Shown one piece after another: positions 11,570 through 20,735 of a stretch of 64,000 nucleotides of DNA. Each line of letters starts with the position of its first letter. Position 1 is the first letter of the stretch. The DNA comes from Alphaproteobacteria bacterium (GTDB taxonomy: Bacteria; Pseudomonadota; Alphaproteobacteria; Reyranellales; Reyranellaceae). The notes below the pieces were generated by a model. That model saw nothing but the letters and a program-made list of their open reading frames with translations. It was not told the origin of the DNA and made no database searches. Position numbers and translations under genes: made by a program. The stretch spans positions 174,224 through 238,223 of the forward strand of contig JAHBYP010000009.1 of the NCBI GenBank assembly GCA_019635875.1, given 5' to 3'.

Positions 11570-12568
11570 TTAGCGGGTGCCCGGCGCCACGTCGCGCGGC
11601 GAGGAGAACCCGAATGCAGTCATAGTACGACGAAAATGCGGCGGCGGTTCGGCAAAGAGGTCGAGCCGGCCGCTTCGCGGATGCGGCATGACGAGGCGGG
11701 CGGCGTGCAGGTGCAGCCCCGCTTCAGCCTCCGACGGCAGCCCCTCGGTGCCCGGTCGTGGACCGTATTTGACGTCGCCGAGGATCGGTGTGCCCAAGGC
11801 CGCGCAATGGGCGCGCAGTTGATGCGTCCGTCCGGTCAGCGGTCGCAGCACCGCCAGTGCGACATGCTTGCCCACGGTGTCGGCGACCACGTAGTCGGTG
11901 ATCGCATCGTCGCCCTCCTCGTGGTCCACCGCCATCGCCTCGCGACCGCGGCGGCCCACGGCGGTCTTGGCCAGCGGCAGATCGATGCGGCCCCGCTCGG
12001 CCTTGGGCACGCCGACGAGGATGGCCCAATAGAGCTTGGTGGTGTCGCGACGGCGGAACGACTCCGCGAGCTTGGCGGCCGCCCCGGCGGTGCGGCCGAG
12101 CACCAGCAGGCCGCTGGTGTCGCGATCAAGACGATGCACCAGGCGCGGCCGCTCCGTGGCCTCGAATTTGAGCGAATCGAGCATGCCGTCGACGTGCACC
12201 GAGGTGCGGCTGCCACCCTGAACCGCCAGGCCGGGCGGCTTGTTCAGGACCAGGACCAGCGGGTCGCGATGGACGATGCGGGACTTGAGGTCTTCGATCA
12301 GCCCCGGCGGCGCGGAGATGGCGCGCTTTTGCCCGTCGGCGGGCTGGATTTCCAGAGGCGGGATGCGGATCACCTGGCCGGCGGCCACCCGGTCGCCCGA
12401 CTTGGCGCGCTTGCCGTCGAGACGGATCTGGCCACCGCGCAGCAACTGCTCCAGCCGCCCATGGGTCAGTCCGGGATGATGGCGGCGGAACCAGCGATCG
12501 AGGCGGATCTCGGCATCGTCGGCCTCGACCGTGACCTGCTGGACGCCAGGCGCGCCTGTGTCGCTCAT
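11570..12568 (-). CDS. rluC: RluC/RluD family 23S rRNA pseudouridine synthase
   Basis: A 332-residue enzyme that isomerises specific uridines of 23S rRNA. It has an N-terminal S4 RNA-binding domain (about residues 10-75, with LEQLLRGGQIRLDGKRAKSG) and a catalytic domain whose aspartate lies in HRLDRDTSGLLVLGRT; the later RTHQLRAHCAALG and GDVKYG motifs are also typical. The ATG at 12568 (MSDTGAPG) gives a normal RluC length; one six codons upstream is possible. It is divergent from the hydrolase gene at 12617. RluC (sites 955/2504/2580) fits the S4-bearing form best, but RluD cannot be fully excluded. Confidence 0.88.
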   Translation of the reverse strand: MSDTGAPGVQQVTVEADDAEIRLDRWFRRHHPGLTHGRLEQLLRGGQIRLDGKRAKSGDRVAAGQVIRIPPLEIQPADGQKRAISAPPGLIEDLKSRIVHRDPLVLVLNKPPGLAVQGGSRTSVHVDGMLDSLKFEATERPRLVHRLDRDTSGLLVLGRTAGAAAKLAESFRRRDTTKLYWAILVGVPKAERGRIDLPLAKTAVGRRGREAMAVDHEEGDDAITDYVVADTVGKHVALAVLRPLTGRTHQLRAHCAALGTPILGDVKYGPRPGTEGLPSEAEAGLHLHAARLVMPHPRSGRLDLFAEPPPHFRRTMTAFGFSSPRDVAPGTR

Positions 12569-12616
12569 GGCGCGAGGGTATCGCATGGACGGGGTCCCGC
12601 CGGCTATCGTCGGCCG

Positions 12617-13531
12617 ATGGGTGACCTGGACCTGACCGCCGAAATCGAGCGGCTCGCTTTCGAGACGTTGACCCCGGTGGCGCCGCTGGCGCCGCCGGCG
12701 GCGACCGTCACGGCCCGGCTGTTCCGTCCGGACGGCCACGCTCGACCGGCGCCGGCCATGGTGATCCTCAGCAGCAGCGCCGGCGTGCAGCGGCATCGCG
12801 AGCTCTACTATGCCCGACGCCTGGCCGAGGCGGGCGTCGCCGCCTGCGTGGTCGACAGCTTCGGCCCGCGTGGCGTGCGCTCGACCGTGGCCGACCAGTC
12901 GAGGGTTTCGGCCTTCCAGATGGAATGCGATGCGGTCGCCGCCCTGCGCCTGCTGCGCGAGGACCCGGCGATCGACGGCGGGCGCATCGGTGTCATGGGC
13001 GTATCCAAGGGCGGCGTCGCAGCGATCAACAGCGCCATCGCCGTGCGCCGGGCCTGGCGCGGCGTCGATGACGACTTCGCCCTGCATGTCGGCATCTGCC
13101 CGGGCTGCGTGGCGCAGCATCGCAATGCCACGACCACCGGCCGGCCGGTCTTCTTCATGCTGGCGCGCCACGACGACTACACGCCGGCGCGTTTCGCCAT
13201 CGACTATGCCCAGCGCATGCGCGCCGCCGGCAACAGCGCCATCCGCGTCAAGGTCTACATGGCACACCACGGCTGGGAATCGATCGGTCCTGTCTACGCG
13301 ATCGCCAACGCGCAGAACTATTCACGCTGCGCCAACCTGATCGAGGACGACGGTCGGCATTTCGTGGCGGCGGCCGGACGCGCCATGAGCGAGGCCGAGT
13401 ACCGGCAATGGGTCCGCGACAACAACCTGCTGGATTTCGGCGCCCATGCCGGCGGCGGGTCGGCGTCGCTCAGAGATCGGGCCACCGAGGACTTGCTGGG
13501 GTTCCTGGCAGTGCACGGGTTCAGGCAGTGA
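12617..13531 (+). CDS. Dienelactone-hydrolase-like alpha/beta hydrolase
   Basis: A 304-residue protein with an alpha/beta hydrolase fold. An early strand-turn (MVILSSSAGVQRHRELYYAR) supplies the oxyanion region, the nucleophile elbow is GVSKGG (serine in place of the cysteine of classical dienelactone hydrolase), the acid is likely in LARHDDYTP and the histidine in MAHHGWES. No signal peptide is visible, so it is probably cytosolic. Related proteins hydrolyse esters or lactones, and the substrate cannot be deduced here. It is divergent from rluC with a 48-base gap and is followed by the L,D-transpeptidase gene, which has its own promoter-like sequence. Confidence 0.75.
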   Translation: MGDLDLTAEIERLAFETLTPVAPLAPPAATVTARLFRPDGHARPAPAMVILSSSAGVQRHRELYYARRLAEAGVAACVVDSFGPRGVRSTVADQSRVSAFQMECDAVAALRLLREDPAIDGGRIGVMGVSKGGVAAINSAIAVRRAWRGVDDDFALHVGICPGCVAQHRNATTTGRPVFFMLARHDDYTPARFAIDYAQRMRAAGNSAIRVKVYMAHHGWESIGPVYAIANAQNYSRCANLIEDDGRHFVAAAGRAMSEAEYRQWVRDNNLLDFGAHAGGGSASLRDRATEDLLGFLAVHGFRQ

Positions 13532-13543
13532 CACTGCGCGCCT

Positions 13544-13572
13544 TTGCAGGCGGCCGAGCGTTCACATATAAA
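13544..13572 (+). promoter_or_regulatory. Candidate sigma70-type promoter of the L,D-transpeptidase gene
   Basis: TTGCAG (13544-13549) and TATAAA (13567-13572) are separated by 17 bases, placing a start of transcription about 25 bases before the TTG codon of the transpeptidase gene. The -35 box is weak, so this is a candidate only. Confidence 0.45.
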
Positions 13573-13602
13573 TGGGCCCACAAGACAAGGGGGAGTAACA
13601 CC

Positions 13603-15267
13603 TTGAGGCTCTTTTCTGGCGTGGCGGCACGTGTTGCATCCCTCGTGCAACTTGTTGCCCTTGCCACCGGCTTCGTGGCGATCCTCGCCGTCTCGGCGGC
13701 AGCCCAGGGCGACGTGGTGTCCCTGGCCCTGCGCGAACGGGTCAAGCAGGCGGTCCAGGCCAGCACGGACTACGCCGCCCCGATCCACGGCGCGATCGAG
13801 AAGCACTACCAGGAGCGGTCCTTCGAGCCGCTGTGGCTCAAGGACGGGCGCCGCAGCGAGAAGGCCACCGCCCTGCTCGCCGCCCTGCGCAGCCTGACCG
13901 CCGATGGACTGGAACCCGAAGACTATGACGTCTCGGCCGTCGAGAAGCTGCTGGACTCGCAGACCGCGCTGGACCTCGCCCGGGGCGACTTCCTGCTGAC
14001 CCGTGGATTGCTGTTGGCCGCCGCCGACCTGTCGACCGGACGGGTCAACGCCAACGCCATCGACAAGGACATGTCGCCTGTCCAGCGCAAGCCGGACTAC
14101 GACCTGCTGCTGCGTGACGGAGCGGCCCATGCCGATCCCAAGGCCTTCTTCGAGACCCTCATGCCGCAGGGCGTACAGTATCCGGCCCTGAAGAAGGCGC
14201 TGGTCGAGTGGCGCGAGAAGGCCCGCACCATCCGCTACACCACCGTCCCGCCGGTGACCACGCTGCTCAGGCCCGGCGCCGTCGACCCACGCATCGCCGT
14301 CATCCGCACCCGCCTGGCCGAGACCGAGCCCAACGTACCTGAGCCCGGTGCCAACGGCCCGAATCACTACGATGATGCGCTGGTCGACGCGGTCAAGCGT
14401 TACCAGGAGGAGCACAATCTCAGCGTTGACGGTGTGATCGGCGCCAAGACCGTCTTCTCCCTAAACATCCCGATCGAAGAGCGGGTGCAGCAGGTCGTGG
14501 TCAACCTCGACCGCCGCCGCTGGGCGGCGGAAACCCCGGGCGAGCGCTTCGTGATGATCAACGCTGCCGACTATTCGATGTACTTCTTCGACGAGGGCAG
14601 GATCGCCTTCCGCAGCAAGGTCATCGTCGGCAAGCCCAATGAGCAGACGCCGGAGATCACCAGCACGCTGATCACCTTCCAGACCAACCCCTACTGGACG
14701 GTGCCCAGCTCGATCGCCGGCAAGGAACACCTGCCGCTGCTGCGACGCGATCCCTACGCGCTGCAGAAATCGAACATGCGCATCTTCACCGACTGGTCGA
14801 GCGATACCGAGCTCGACCCCGCCTCCGTGGACTGGGAATCGATCAATCCCAAGGCCTTCCCCTACCGCATCCGCCAGGAGCCGGGCCCCGGCAACGCGCT
14901 TGGCTACATCTTCTTCGGCTTCAAGAACAAGTACGGCATATACATGCACGACACCGCGTCGCGCTTCCTGTTCACCCAGGGCAGCCGCAATTTCAGCTAC
15001 GGCTGCATCCGGCTGCAGAACCCATTCGACTTCGTCGAAGCGGCGTTCAAGAGCAGCGAGATGAAGGCGCGCGTCGCGGCGGCGGCCAATTCCGGCAGGC
15101 AGGCGAGCTTCGGATTCAGCAAGCCGATCGACATCCACGTCACCTACCAGACCGTATTCGCCGACCTGGACGGCAAGGTTCAGTTCCGCGACGACGTCTA
15201 CGGCCGCGACCGCAAGGTCGCCGCCGCAATGAAGCGGGTGCGGGTGTTGGAGAAGCGCTCGTCGTAG
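13603..15267 (+). CDS. YcbB-type L,D-transpeptidase, exported
   Basis: The 554-residue protein forms 3-3 cross-links in peptidoglycan or attaches proteins to it in the periplasm. It has a signal peptide (SLVQLVALATGFVAILAVSA, cut near AAA-QG), an N-terminal scaffold domain, a peptidoglycan-binding repeat (YQEEHNLSVDGVIGAKT) and a YkuD catalytic domain ending in the HDTASR ... SYGCIRLQNP motif with catalytic His and Cys. The start is TTG at 13603, chosen because a very strong AAGGGGGAG site lies seven bases upstream and the signal peptide begins immediately after it. No ATG fits. The length and domain order match E. coli YcbB (LdtD) rather than the small ErfK group. Confidence 0.88.
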   Translation: MRLFSGVAARVASLVQLVALATGFVAILAVSAAAQGDVVSLALRERVKQAVQASTDYAAPIHGAIEKHYQERSFEPLWLKDGRRSEKATALLAALRSLTADGLEPEDYDVSAVEKLLDSQTALDLARGDFLLTRGLLLAAADLSTGRVNANAIDKDMSPVQRKPDYDLLLRDGAAHADPKAFFETLMPQGVQYPALKKALVEWREKARTIRYTTVPPVTTLLRPGAVDPRIAVIRTRLAETEPNVPEPGANGPNHYDDALVDAVKRYQEEHNLSVDGVIGAKTVFSLNIPIEERVQQVVVNLDRRRWAAETPGERFVMINAADYSMYFFDEGRIAFRSKVIVGKPNEQTPEITSTLITFQTNPYWTVPSSIAGKEHLPLLRRDPYALQKSNMRIFTDWSSDTELDPASVDWESINPKAFPYRIRQEPGPGNALGYIFFGFKNKYGIYMHDTASRFLFTQGSRNFSYGCIRLQNPFDFVEAAFKSSEMKARVAAAANSGRQASFGFSKPIDIHVTYQTVFADLDGKVQFRDDVYGRDRKVAAAMKRVRVLEKRSS

Positions 15268-15274
15268 ATTCCCT

Positions 15275-15305
15275 CTGTCATCCCTCGGTGCGCTCGGGAT
15301 GGCAG
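15275..15305. repeat. Inverted repeat between convergent genes (CTGTCATCCC type)
   Basis: Ten-base arms (15275-15284 and 15296-15305, one mismatch) lie between the ends of the transpeptidase and rarA genes. The arm CTGTCATCCC also forms the outer edges of the palindrome at 48765-48809, so the two belong to one dispersed family. It may serve as a bidirectional terminator, but no T-run follows. Confidence 0.5.
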
Positions 15306-15314
15306 TGCCTGATT

Positions 15315-16643
15315 CTACGGATCTCCCGAACGCTGTGAACGCAATCGCGCCCAGTATTCGATGCGCTTGAGGATGTCGCGTTCGAAGCCGCGCTCGACAG
15401 GGCGGTAGAACTGCCGGCGCGCCATGCCGTCGGGGAAGTAGTTCTGGCCCGAGAACGCATCGGGCGCGTCGTGGTCATAGTCGTAGCCGCGGCCGTAGCC
15501 GATCTCCTTCATCAGCCGCGTCGGCGCGTTGAGGATGTGCATCGGCGGCATCAGCGAGCCGGTCTCCTTCGCCGCGCGGTTTGCCTCGCCCTGCGCGACA
15601 TAAGCGGCATTCGATTTCGGCGCGGTGGCGAGATAGATCACTGCCTGGGCGATCATCAACTCGCCCTCGGGCGAGCCTAGCCGTTCATAGGCGTCCCAGG
15701 CCGCCAGCGTCTGCGGCAGCGCCTGCGGGTCGGCCATGCCGACATCCTCCGAGGCAAAGCGCACCAGCCGGCGCACGACGTAGAGCGGATCCTCGCCGCC
15801 CTGCAGCATGCGCGCGAACCAGTAGAGCGCGGCATCGACGTCGGATCCCCGCAGCGACTTGTGCAGGGCGCTGATCAGGTTGTAGTGGCTCTCCTGCGCC
15901 TTGTCGTAGATCGGCGCGCGCTTCTGCATCAGCGCGGCCAGCCCCTGCGCGTCGAGCGGCGTCTGTTCCTTCAGCTCGAAGAGCTGCTCGGTCATGCTCA
16001 GCAGGTAGCGGCCATCGCCGTCGGCCATGGCGCAGAGCGCGTCGCGACCGTCGTCGTCGAGCGGCAGCTTCCGGCCCATCGCCTGCTCGGCCCGTTGGAT
16101 CAACAAGCGCAGCGCCGTGTCGTCGAGACGCCGCAGCACCAGCACCTGGCAGCGCGACAGGAGCGCGGCGTTGAGCTCGAAGGACGGGTTCTCGGTTGTC
16201 GCGCCGACGAGCGTCACGGTACCGTCCTCGACAAAGGGCAGGAAGCCGTCCTGCTGGGCGCGGTTGAAGCGGTGGATCTCGTCGACGAAGAGCAGGGTGC
16301 CCTGCCCCGCCGCGCGCCGGCCGCGCGCCGCCTCGAAGACCTTGCGCAGATCGGCGACACCGGAGAACACCGCCGACAGGGGCTCGAAATGCAGGTCGAC
16401 GCGATCGGCCAGCAGGCGGGCGATGGTGGTCTTGCCGCAGCCCGGCGGGCCCCAGAGGATCAGCGAGCCAAGCCGGCCGCTCTGCAGCATGCGACCCATT
16501 GGCGCCGTCGGCGCCAGCACGTGGTCCTGGCCGACGACTTCCTCGATGCTGCGCGGGCGCAGGCGGTCGGGCAGCGGCGCCGGCGCCAGCCCGGCGAACA
16601 GCGAATCGTTCGCCGGTTCCGCGCGCCCCTTCCTCGCCGCCAC
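15315..16643 (-). CDS. rarA: Replication-associated recombination protein A (RarA/MgsA)
   Basis: A 442-residue AAA+ ATPase that acts at stalled replication forks together with SSB and RecA. It shows Walker A (GPPGCGKTT, about residue 65), Walker B (LLFVDEIHRF), sensor 1 (GATTENPSFELNAALLSRCQ), and the family-specific C-terminal tetramerisation region (ESHYNLISALHKSLRGSDVD and YWFARMLQGGEDP). It begins 11 bases after the stop of the Deg protease gene on the same strand. The rplQ-deg-rarA-rluC neighbourhood recurs in alphaproteobacteria, which adds confidence. Confidence 0.95.
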   Translation of the reverse strand: MAARKGRAEPANDSLFAGLAPAPLPDRLRPRSIEEVVGQDHVLAPTAPMGRMLQSGRLGSLILWGPPGCGKTTIARLLADRVDLHFEPLSAVFSGVADLRKVFEAARGRRAAGQGTLLFVDEIHRFNRAQQDGFLPFVEDGTVTLVGATTENPSFELNAALLSRCQVLVLRRLDDTALRLLIQRAEQAMGRKLPLDDDGRDALCAMADGDGRYLLSMTEQLFELKEQTPLDAQGLAALMQKRAPIYDKAQESHYNLISALHKSLRGSDVDAALYWFARMLQGGEDPLYVVRRLVRFASEDVGMADPQALPQTLAAWDAYERLGSPEGELMIAQAVIYLATAPKSNAAYVAQGEANRAAKETGSLMPPMHILNAPTRLMKEIGYGRGYDYDHDAPDAFSGQNYFPDGMARRQFYRPVERGFERDILKRIEYWARLRSQRSGDP

Positions 16644-16654
16644 CGGCCCCTTCC

Positions 16655-18040
16655 TCAGCCGCGGAAGGTGAAGGTGCGCTCCTCGCCCTTGCGGCGCACC
16701 GTGACCGACCAGCCCGGCTTCTCGCCGCCCAGCGCCGAGCGCAGGGTGGCCACCGAATCGATCGGCTGCCCGTTGATTGAAACGATGTAGTCGCCCGGCC
16801 GGACGACGCGCGCGATCGGCGCACCCTGGGCGATCTCGGCGACCACCACCCCCTGCGTCCAGGCATCGACGCCCAACTCGTCGGCCACCGCCGGCGACAT
16901 GTTCATCACGGTGACGCCGGCCAGCGGATTGCGGCCGCTGAGCTGCGAACGGTCGCGCGCAGGGTTCTCCGGCGGCGCGGTCAGCCTGACCTGCACCGAA
17001 CGCTCCTGGCCGCGACTCAGCACACGGACGTTGGCGGTGCTGTTGAGCGGCAGCGTCGCGAGACGGAAGCGCAACGAGGCCTCGTCGTCGACCGCCTGCT
17101 CGTTGATGCTCAGCATGACGTCGCCGACGCGCAGGCCGGCCCTGGCCGCCGGACCGTCAGCCGCCACCGCTCGCAGGATCACGCCGTGCGGCCTCGCCAG
17201 GTTGAGCGACGTGGCGATATCGGCGCTGACGCGCTGCACGCTGGCGCCGATCCATGAGCGCACCATGCGCCCACCGCGCTCACCGGCCTCGATCATGCGC
17301 GCAATGATATTCGACGGCGTGGCGAAGCCGATGCCGATCGAGCCGCCGCTGCGCGAGAAGATCGCGGTGTTGATCCCGATCAGCCTGCCGTCCATGGACA
17401 CCAGCGCGCCGCCGGAATTGCCGGGATTGATCGCCGCGTCGGTCTGGATGAAGAATCCGTTCTCGGTCACGCCGCTGCCGCTACGGGCCAGCGCCGAGAT
17501 GATGCCGCTGGTCACGGTCTGGTTGAGGCCGAAGGGATTGCCGATCGCCAGCACCAGGTCGCCGACCTCGAGGGTGTCCGAATCGCGCAGTTCGAGGAAT
17601 GGCATGTTGCCGGGCTCGCCATCGAGCTTGAGGATGGCGAGATCGTAGCGATCGTCGGTCGACAGCACCGTGGCGGCGAATTCGCGCCGGTCGGCGAGCA
17701 CGACGTTGATCTCAGTGGCGCCGCGCACGACGTGATTGTTGGTCACGATCAGGCCGCCCTGGCGCACGATGACGCCGGAGCCGAGCGACTGCGCCACTCG
17801 CTCCTTCGGCAACTGGCGCAGGAACTCGTCGCCGAAGAAGCGCAGGAATGGCGGAATCTCCTGCTTCACCCGTGTGCGGGCGTAGATGTTGACGACGGCC
17901 GGCGAGACGCGCTTGACCAGCGGCGCGAAGGAGACCTGCATCTGGTCGCGCGATGCTGGAACCTGCTGCGCCCAAGTCGGAGCCGCCGAAAGCAGGCCGG
18001 CGACAAGAGCCACGGACAAGGCGGCGATCCTTGCATTCAT
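16655..18040 (-). CDS. degQ: Periplasmic Deg-family serine protease with two PDZ domains
   Basis: A 461-residue DegP/DegQ-type protease for misfolded periplasmic proteins. A signal peptide (AALSVALVAGLLSAAPTWA) is followed by a trypsin-like domain with the triad histidine in TNNHVV, aspartate in DDRYDLAILK and serine in NPGNSGGALV, then two PDZ domains (around GVILRAVAADGPAARAGLRV and GVVVAEIAQGAPIARVVRPG). The ATG at 18040 is preferred because GGGAG lies ten bases upstream; an in-frame ATG six codons earlier would spoil the signal peptide. It follows rplQ, from which a terminator-like hairpin separates it. DegP, DegQ and DegS cannot be told apart with certainty. Confidence 0.92.
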   Translation of the reverse strand: MNARIAALSVALVAGLLSAAPTWAQQVPASRDQMQVSFAPLVKRVSPAVVNIYARTRVKQEIPPFLRFFGDEFLRQLPKERVAQSLGSGVIVRQGGLIVTNNHVVRGATEINVVLADRREFAATVLSTDDRYDLAILKLDGEPGNMPFLELRDSDTLEVGDLVLAIGNPFGLNQTVTSGIISALARSGSGVTENGFFIQTDAAINPGNSGGALVSMDGRLIGINTAIFSRSGGSIGIGFATPSNIIARMIEAGERGGRMVRSWIGASVQRVSADIATSLNLARPHGVILRAVAADGPAARAGLRVGDVMLSINEQAVDDEASLRFRLATLPLNSTANVRVLSRGQERSVQVRLTAPPENPARDRSQLSGRNPLAGVTVMNMSPAVADELGVDAWTQGVVVAEIAQGAPIARVVRPGDYIVSINGQPIDSVATLRSALGGEKPGWSVTVRRKGEERTFTFRG

Positions 18041-18090
18041 CTGGCGCTCGCTCCCCATGGAGACAGTGTAGACCTCGAAACGCCCGGGTA

Positions 18091-18120
18091 GAAAAGGAAA
18101 GAGGCGGCACTGTGGCCGCC
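18091..18120 (-). terminator. Terminator after rplQ (end of the alpha operon)
   Basis: On the minus strand GGCGGC-CACAGT-GCCGCC (18120-18103) is followed by TCTTTCCTTTTC. A six-base GC stem with a T-rich tail lies 30 bases after the rplQ stop, at the place where the alpha operon should end. Confidence 0.6.
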
Positions 18121-18150
18121 CCCTGCCCGTTCCCCGCTCGCCACAGGCCG

Positions 18151-18579
18151 TTACGCTGCAGCCTCGGCGTTCTCGTCCGCCTTCTCGGCCGACGGGCCGC
18201 TGTCCTGGCCCTTGGCGTCGACATCGCGGTCGACGAACTCGATCAGCGCCATCGGCGCGGCGTCGCCGTAGCGGAAGCCGGCCTTGAGCACGCGGGTGTA
18301 ACCGCCGGCGCGGCTCTTGTAGCGCTCGGCGATGGTCGTGAAGAGCTTGTGCACCATGCCCTCGTCGCCGAGTTGCGCCAGCGCCTGGCGGCGGGCATGC
18401 AGATCGCCGCGCTTGCCCAGCGTGACCAGCCGCTCGACAATCGGGCGGATGTCCTTGGCCTTGGGCAGGGTGGTGCGGATCTGCTCGTGCTTGATCAGCG
18501 CCAACGAGAGGCTCTTGAACAGCGCCTTGCGCTGGGACGAGTCCCGGTTGAACTTCCGTCCGTTCATTCCATGTCGCAT
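18151..18579 (-). CDS. rplQ: 50S ribosomal protein L17
   Basis: A 142-residue L17, beginning MRHGMNGRKFNRDSSQRKAL, with the conserved ALIKHEQIRTTLPKAKDIRP and GGYTRVLKAGFRYGDAAPM blocks. It sits at the rim of the peptide exit tunnel. The ATG at 18579 has GGAG seven bases upstream; a TTG two codons earlier is ignored. The C-terminal 25 residues are an acidic Asp/Glu/Ala-rich tail beyond the core, as is common in alphaproteobacteria. It is the last gene of the rpsM-rpsK-rpoA-rplQ operon. Confidence 0.98.
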   Translation of the reverse strand: MRHGMNGRKFNRDSSQRKALFKSLSLALIKHEQIRTTLPKAKDIRPIVERLVTLGKRGDLHARRQALAQLGDEGMVHKLFTTIAERYKSRAGGYTRVLKAGFRYGDAAPMALIEFVDRDVDAKGQDSGPSAEKADENAEAAA

Positions 18580-18679
18580 CGTCAATCTCCAATGTTGTGT
18601 TTATCGACGGCCGCTTGCGATTGCGCGGCCGCGTTGGGGGCCCCGGGGCCCCGGCACGCTACAAACTTACGCCACAGGC

Positions 18680-19696
18680 TCAGTACGGCTCCTCGAGACG
18701 CTTGGCGAGCTCCTCGATGTTCTCCGGCGGCCAGTTGGGGATCTCCATGCCGAGATGCAGACCCATCTGGGCAAGAACTTCCTTGATCTCGTTGAGCGAC
18801 TTGCGGCCGAAGTTCGGCGTGCGCAGCATCTCGGCCTCGGTCTTCTGCACGAGGTCGCCGATGTAGATGATGTTGTCGTTCTTCAGGCAGTTGGCGGAGC
18901 GCACCGACAGTTCCAGCTCATCGACCTTGCGCAGCAGGTTGCGGTTGAACGGGATGTCGTCGGCGACGACATCGGCCTTCACCGCCTGCGGCTCCTCGAA
19001 GTTGATGAAGAGCTGCAGCTGGTCCTGCAGGATTCGCGAGGCGATCGCCACCGCGTCGTCGGGACTGACCGTGCCGTTGGTCTCGACGCTCATCGACAGC
19101 TTGTCGTAGTCGGTGACCTGGCCGACGCGGCTGTTGTCGATCTTGTAGGCGACCTTCTTCACCGGGCTGAACAGCGCGTCGACCGGGATCAGGCCGATCG
19201 GCGCGTCGGCCGGTCGGTTGGCCGTCGCCGGCACGTAGCCCTTGCCGGTCGAGACCGTGAGCTCCATGTGCAGCGAGGCGCCGTCGTCGAGCGTGCAGAT
19301 CAGGTGCTTGGGATCCATGATCTGGATGTCGCCGGTGGTCTCGATCATGCCGGCGGTGACCTCGCCGGGACCGGTAGCGCGCAGGATCAGGCGATGTGCC
19401 CGGTCGCTCTGCATTTTCACCGCCATCGACTTGATGTTCAGCACGATGTCGGTGACGTCCTCGCGGACACCCGGGATGGAGGAGAACTCGTGCAGCACGC
19501 CGTCGATCTTGATCGACGTCACGGCAGCGCCCTGCAGCGAGGACAGCAGCACGCGGCGCAGCGCGTTGCCGAGCGTCAGGCCGAAGCCGCGCTCGAGCGG
19601 CTCGGCGACGATGGTTGCGACGCGCATGGCGTCGCTGCCAGGCTCGACCTGCAGCTTGTTCGGCTTGATCAGTTCCTGCCAATTCTTCTGAAGCAC
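18680..19696 (-). CDS. rpoA: DNA-directed RNA polymerase alpha subunit
   Basis: A 338-residue alpha subunit. The N-terminal domain that dimerises and binds beta and beta-prime is marked by EPLERGFGLTLGNALRRVLL and the C-terminal DNA- and activator-binding domain by LRTPNFGRKSLNEIKEVL. The linker and length are normal. It lies between rpsK (115 bases upstream) and rplQ. The gene for S4 (rpsD), which sits here in gammaproteobacteria, is absent, as usual in alphaproteobacteria. Confidence 0.99.
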   Translation of the reverse strand: MLQKNWQELIKPNKLQVEPGSDAMRVATIVAEPLERGFGLTLGNALRRVLLSSLQGAAVTSIKIDGVLHEFSSIPGVREDVTDIVLNIKSMAVKMQSDRAHRLILRATGPGEVTAGMIETTGDIQIMDPKHLICTLDDGASLHMELTVSTGKGYVPATANRPADAPIGLIPVDALFSPVKKVAYKIDNSRVGQVTDYDKLSMSVETNGTVSPDDAVAIASRILQDQLQLFINFEEPQAVKADVVADDIPFNRNLLRKVDELELSVRSANCLKNDNIIYIGDLVQKTEAEMLRTPNFGRKSLNEIKEVLAQMGLHLGMEIPNWPPENIEELAKRLEEPY

Positions 19697-19811
19697 GGGG
19701 GGCTACCTCTCGGATCGGCTTGCAGGCCAGGCATCGCGCGGACCCGCGGCGGCCTCGATTATCGGGCGCCGCGGCGACGGGCCGCGGCGTACTGTGGACA
19801 GCGGACGAAGA

Positions 19812-20222
19812 TCAGACGCGACGACGCTTGGGCGGGCGGCAGCCGTTGTGCGGGATCGGCGTGACATCGCGGATCGCGGTGACGGCGAAACCCACGGCCT
19901 GCAGCGCGCGCAGGGCCGACTCGCGCCCCGAGCCCGGGCCCCGCACCTCGACCTCGACGGTGCGCATCCCGTGCTCCATGGCCTTGCGGCCGGCGTCCTC
20001 GGCCGCCATCTGCGCCGCGAACGGCGTCGACTTGCGCGAGCCCTTGAAGCCCTGCGTGCCGGACGACGACCAGGCGATCGTATTGCCCTGCACGTCGGTG
20101 ATGGTGACCACCGTGTTGTTGAACGACGCATTCACGTGGGCGATGCCCGACGTGATGTTCTTGCGCTCGCGACGCCGGGGACGCGCGGCGGCGGCTGTGC
20201 CGCCGGCAGGTGCTTTCGCCAT
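19812..20222 (-). CDS. rpsK: 30S ribosomal protein S11
   Basis: A 136-residue S11 of the small-subunit platform. The core starts at about residue 20 (KNITSGIAHVNASFNNTVVT) and ends with the conserved IRDVTPIPHNGCRPPKRRRV. The first 19 residues are an Ala/Arg-rich extension. It is the second gene of the rpsM operon, 18 bases after rpsM. Confidence 0.99.
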   Translation of the reverse strand: MAKAPAGGTAAAARPRRRERKNITSGIAHVNASFNNTVVTITDVQGNTIAWSSSGTQGFKGSRKSTPFAAQMAAEDAGRKAMEHGMRTVEVEVRGPGSGRESALRALQAVGFAVTAIRDVTPIPHNGCRPPKRRRV

Positions 20223-20240
20223 GACTTCGAACCTCTTGGC

Positions 20241-20615
<375 letters not shown>

Positions 20616-20638
20616 TTTCCCAGCTCCTTCAATACGTT

Positions 20639-20668
20639 AAGCGCGGCCGTATCCCGACGGTCGCGCTT
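20639..20668 (-). promoter_or_regulatory. Stem-loop in the rpsM leader
   Basis: On the transcript, AAGCGCG (20668-20662) pairs with CGCGCTT (20645-20639) around an inner ACCG/CGG helix. The hairpin lies between the promoter and the rpsM ribosome binding site (GGAG). It could be a site for autoregulation or only a stabilising 5' structure. Confidence 0.4.
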
Positions 20669-20691
20669 CGGCTATTTCTGGAAAGCGCGCG

Positions 20692-20719
20692 ATTATAGGG
20701 ATCGAGCCTCGCGAGTCAA
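20692..20719 (-). promoter_or_regulatory. Promoter of the rpsM-rpsK-rpoA-rplQ operon
   Basis: On the minus strand TTGACT (20719-20714) is followed after 16 bases by a perfect TATAAT (20697-20692). It begins 16 bases after the adk stop codon and would start transcription about 70 bases before rpsM. This separates the alpha operon from the spc operon, although read-through from adk is possible because no terminator is seen. Confidence 0.8.
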
Positions 20720-20735
20720 CCATCTGCCGAGTTTG

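Noticed and set aside
13408..13602. Extension of the L,D-transpeptidase upstream to an ATG at 13408
   Set aside because: It would run inside the end of the hydrolase gene and place 65 unrelated residues before the signal peptide; the TTG with a strong ribosome site is better.
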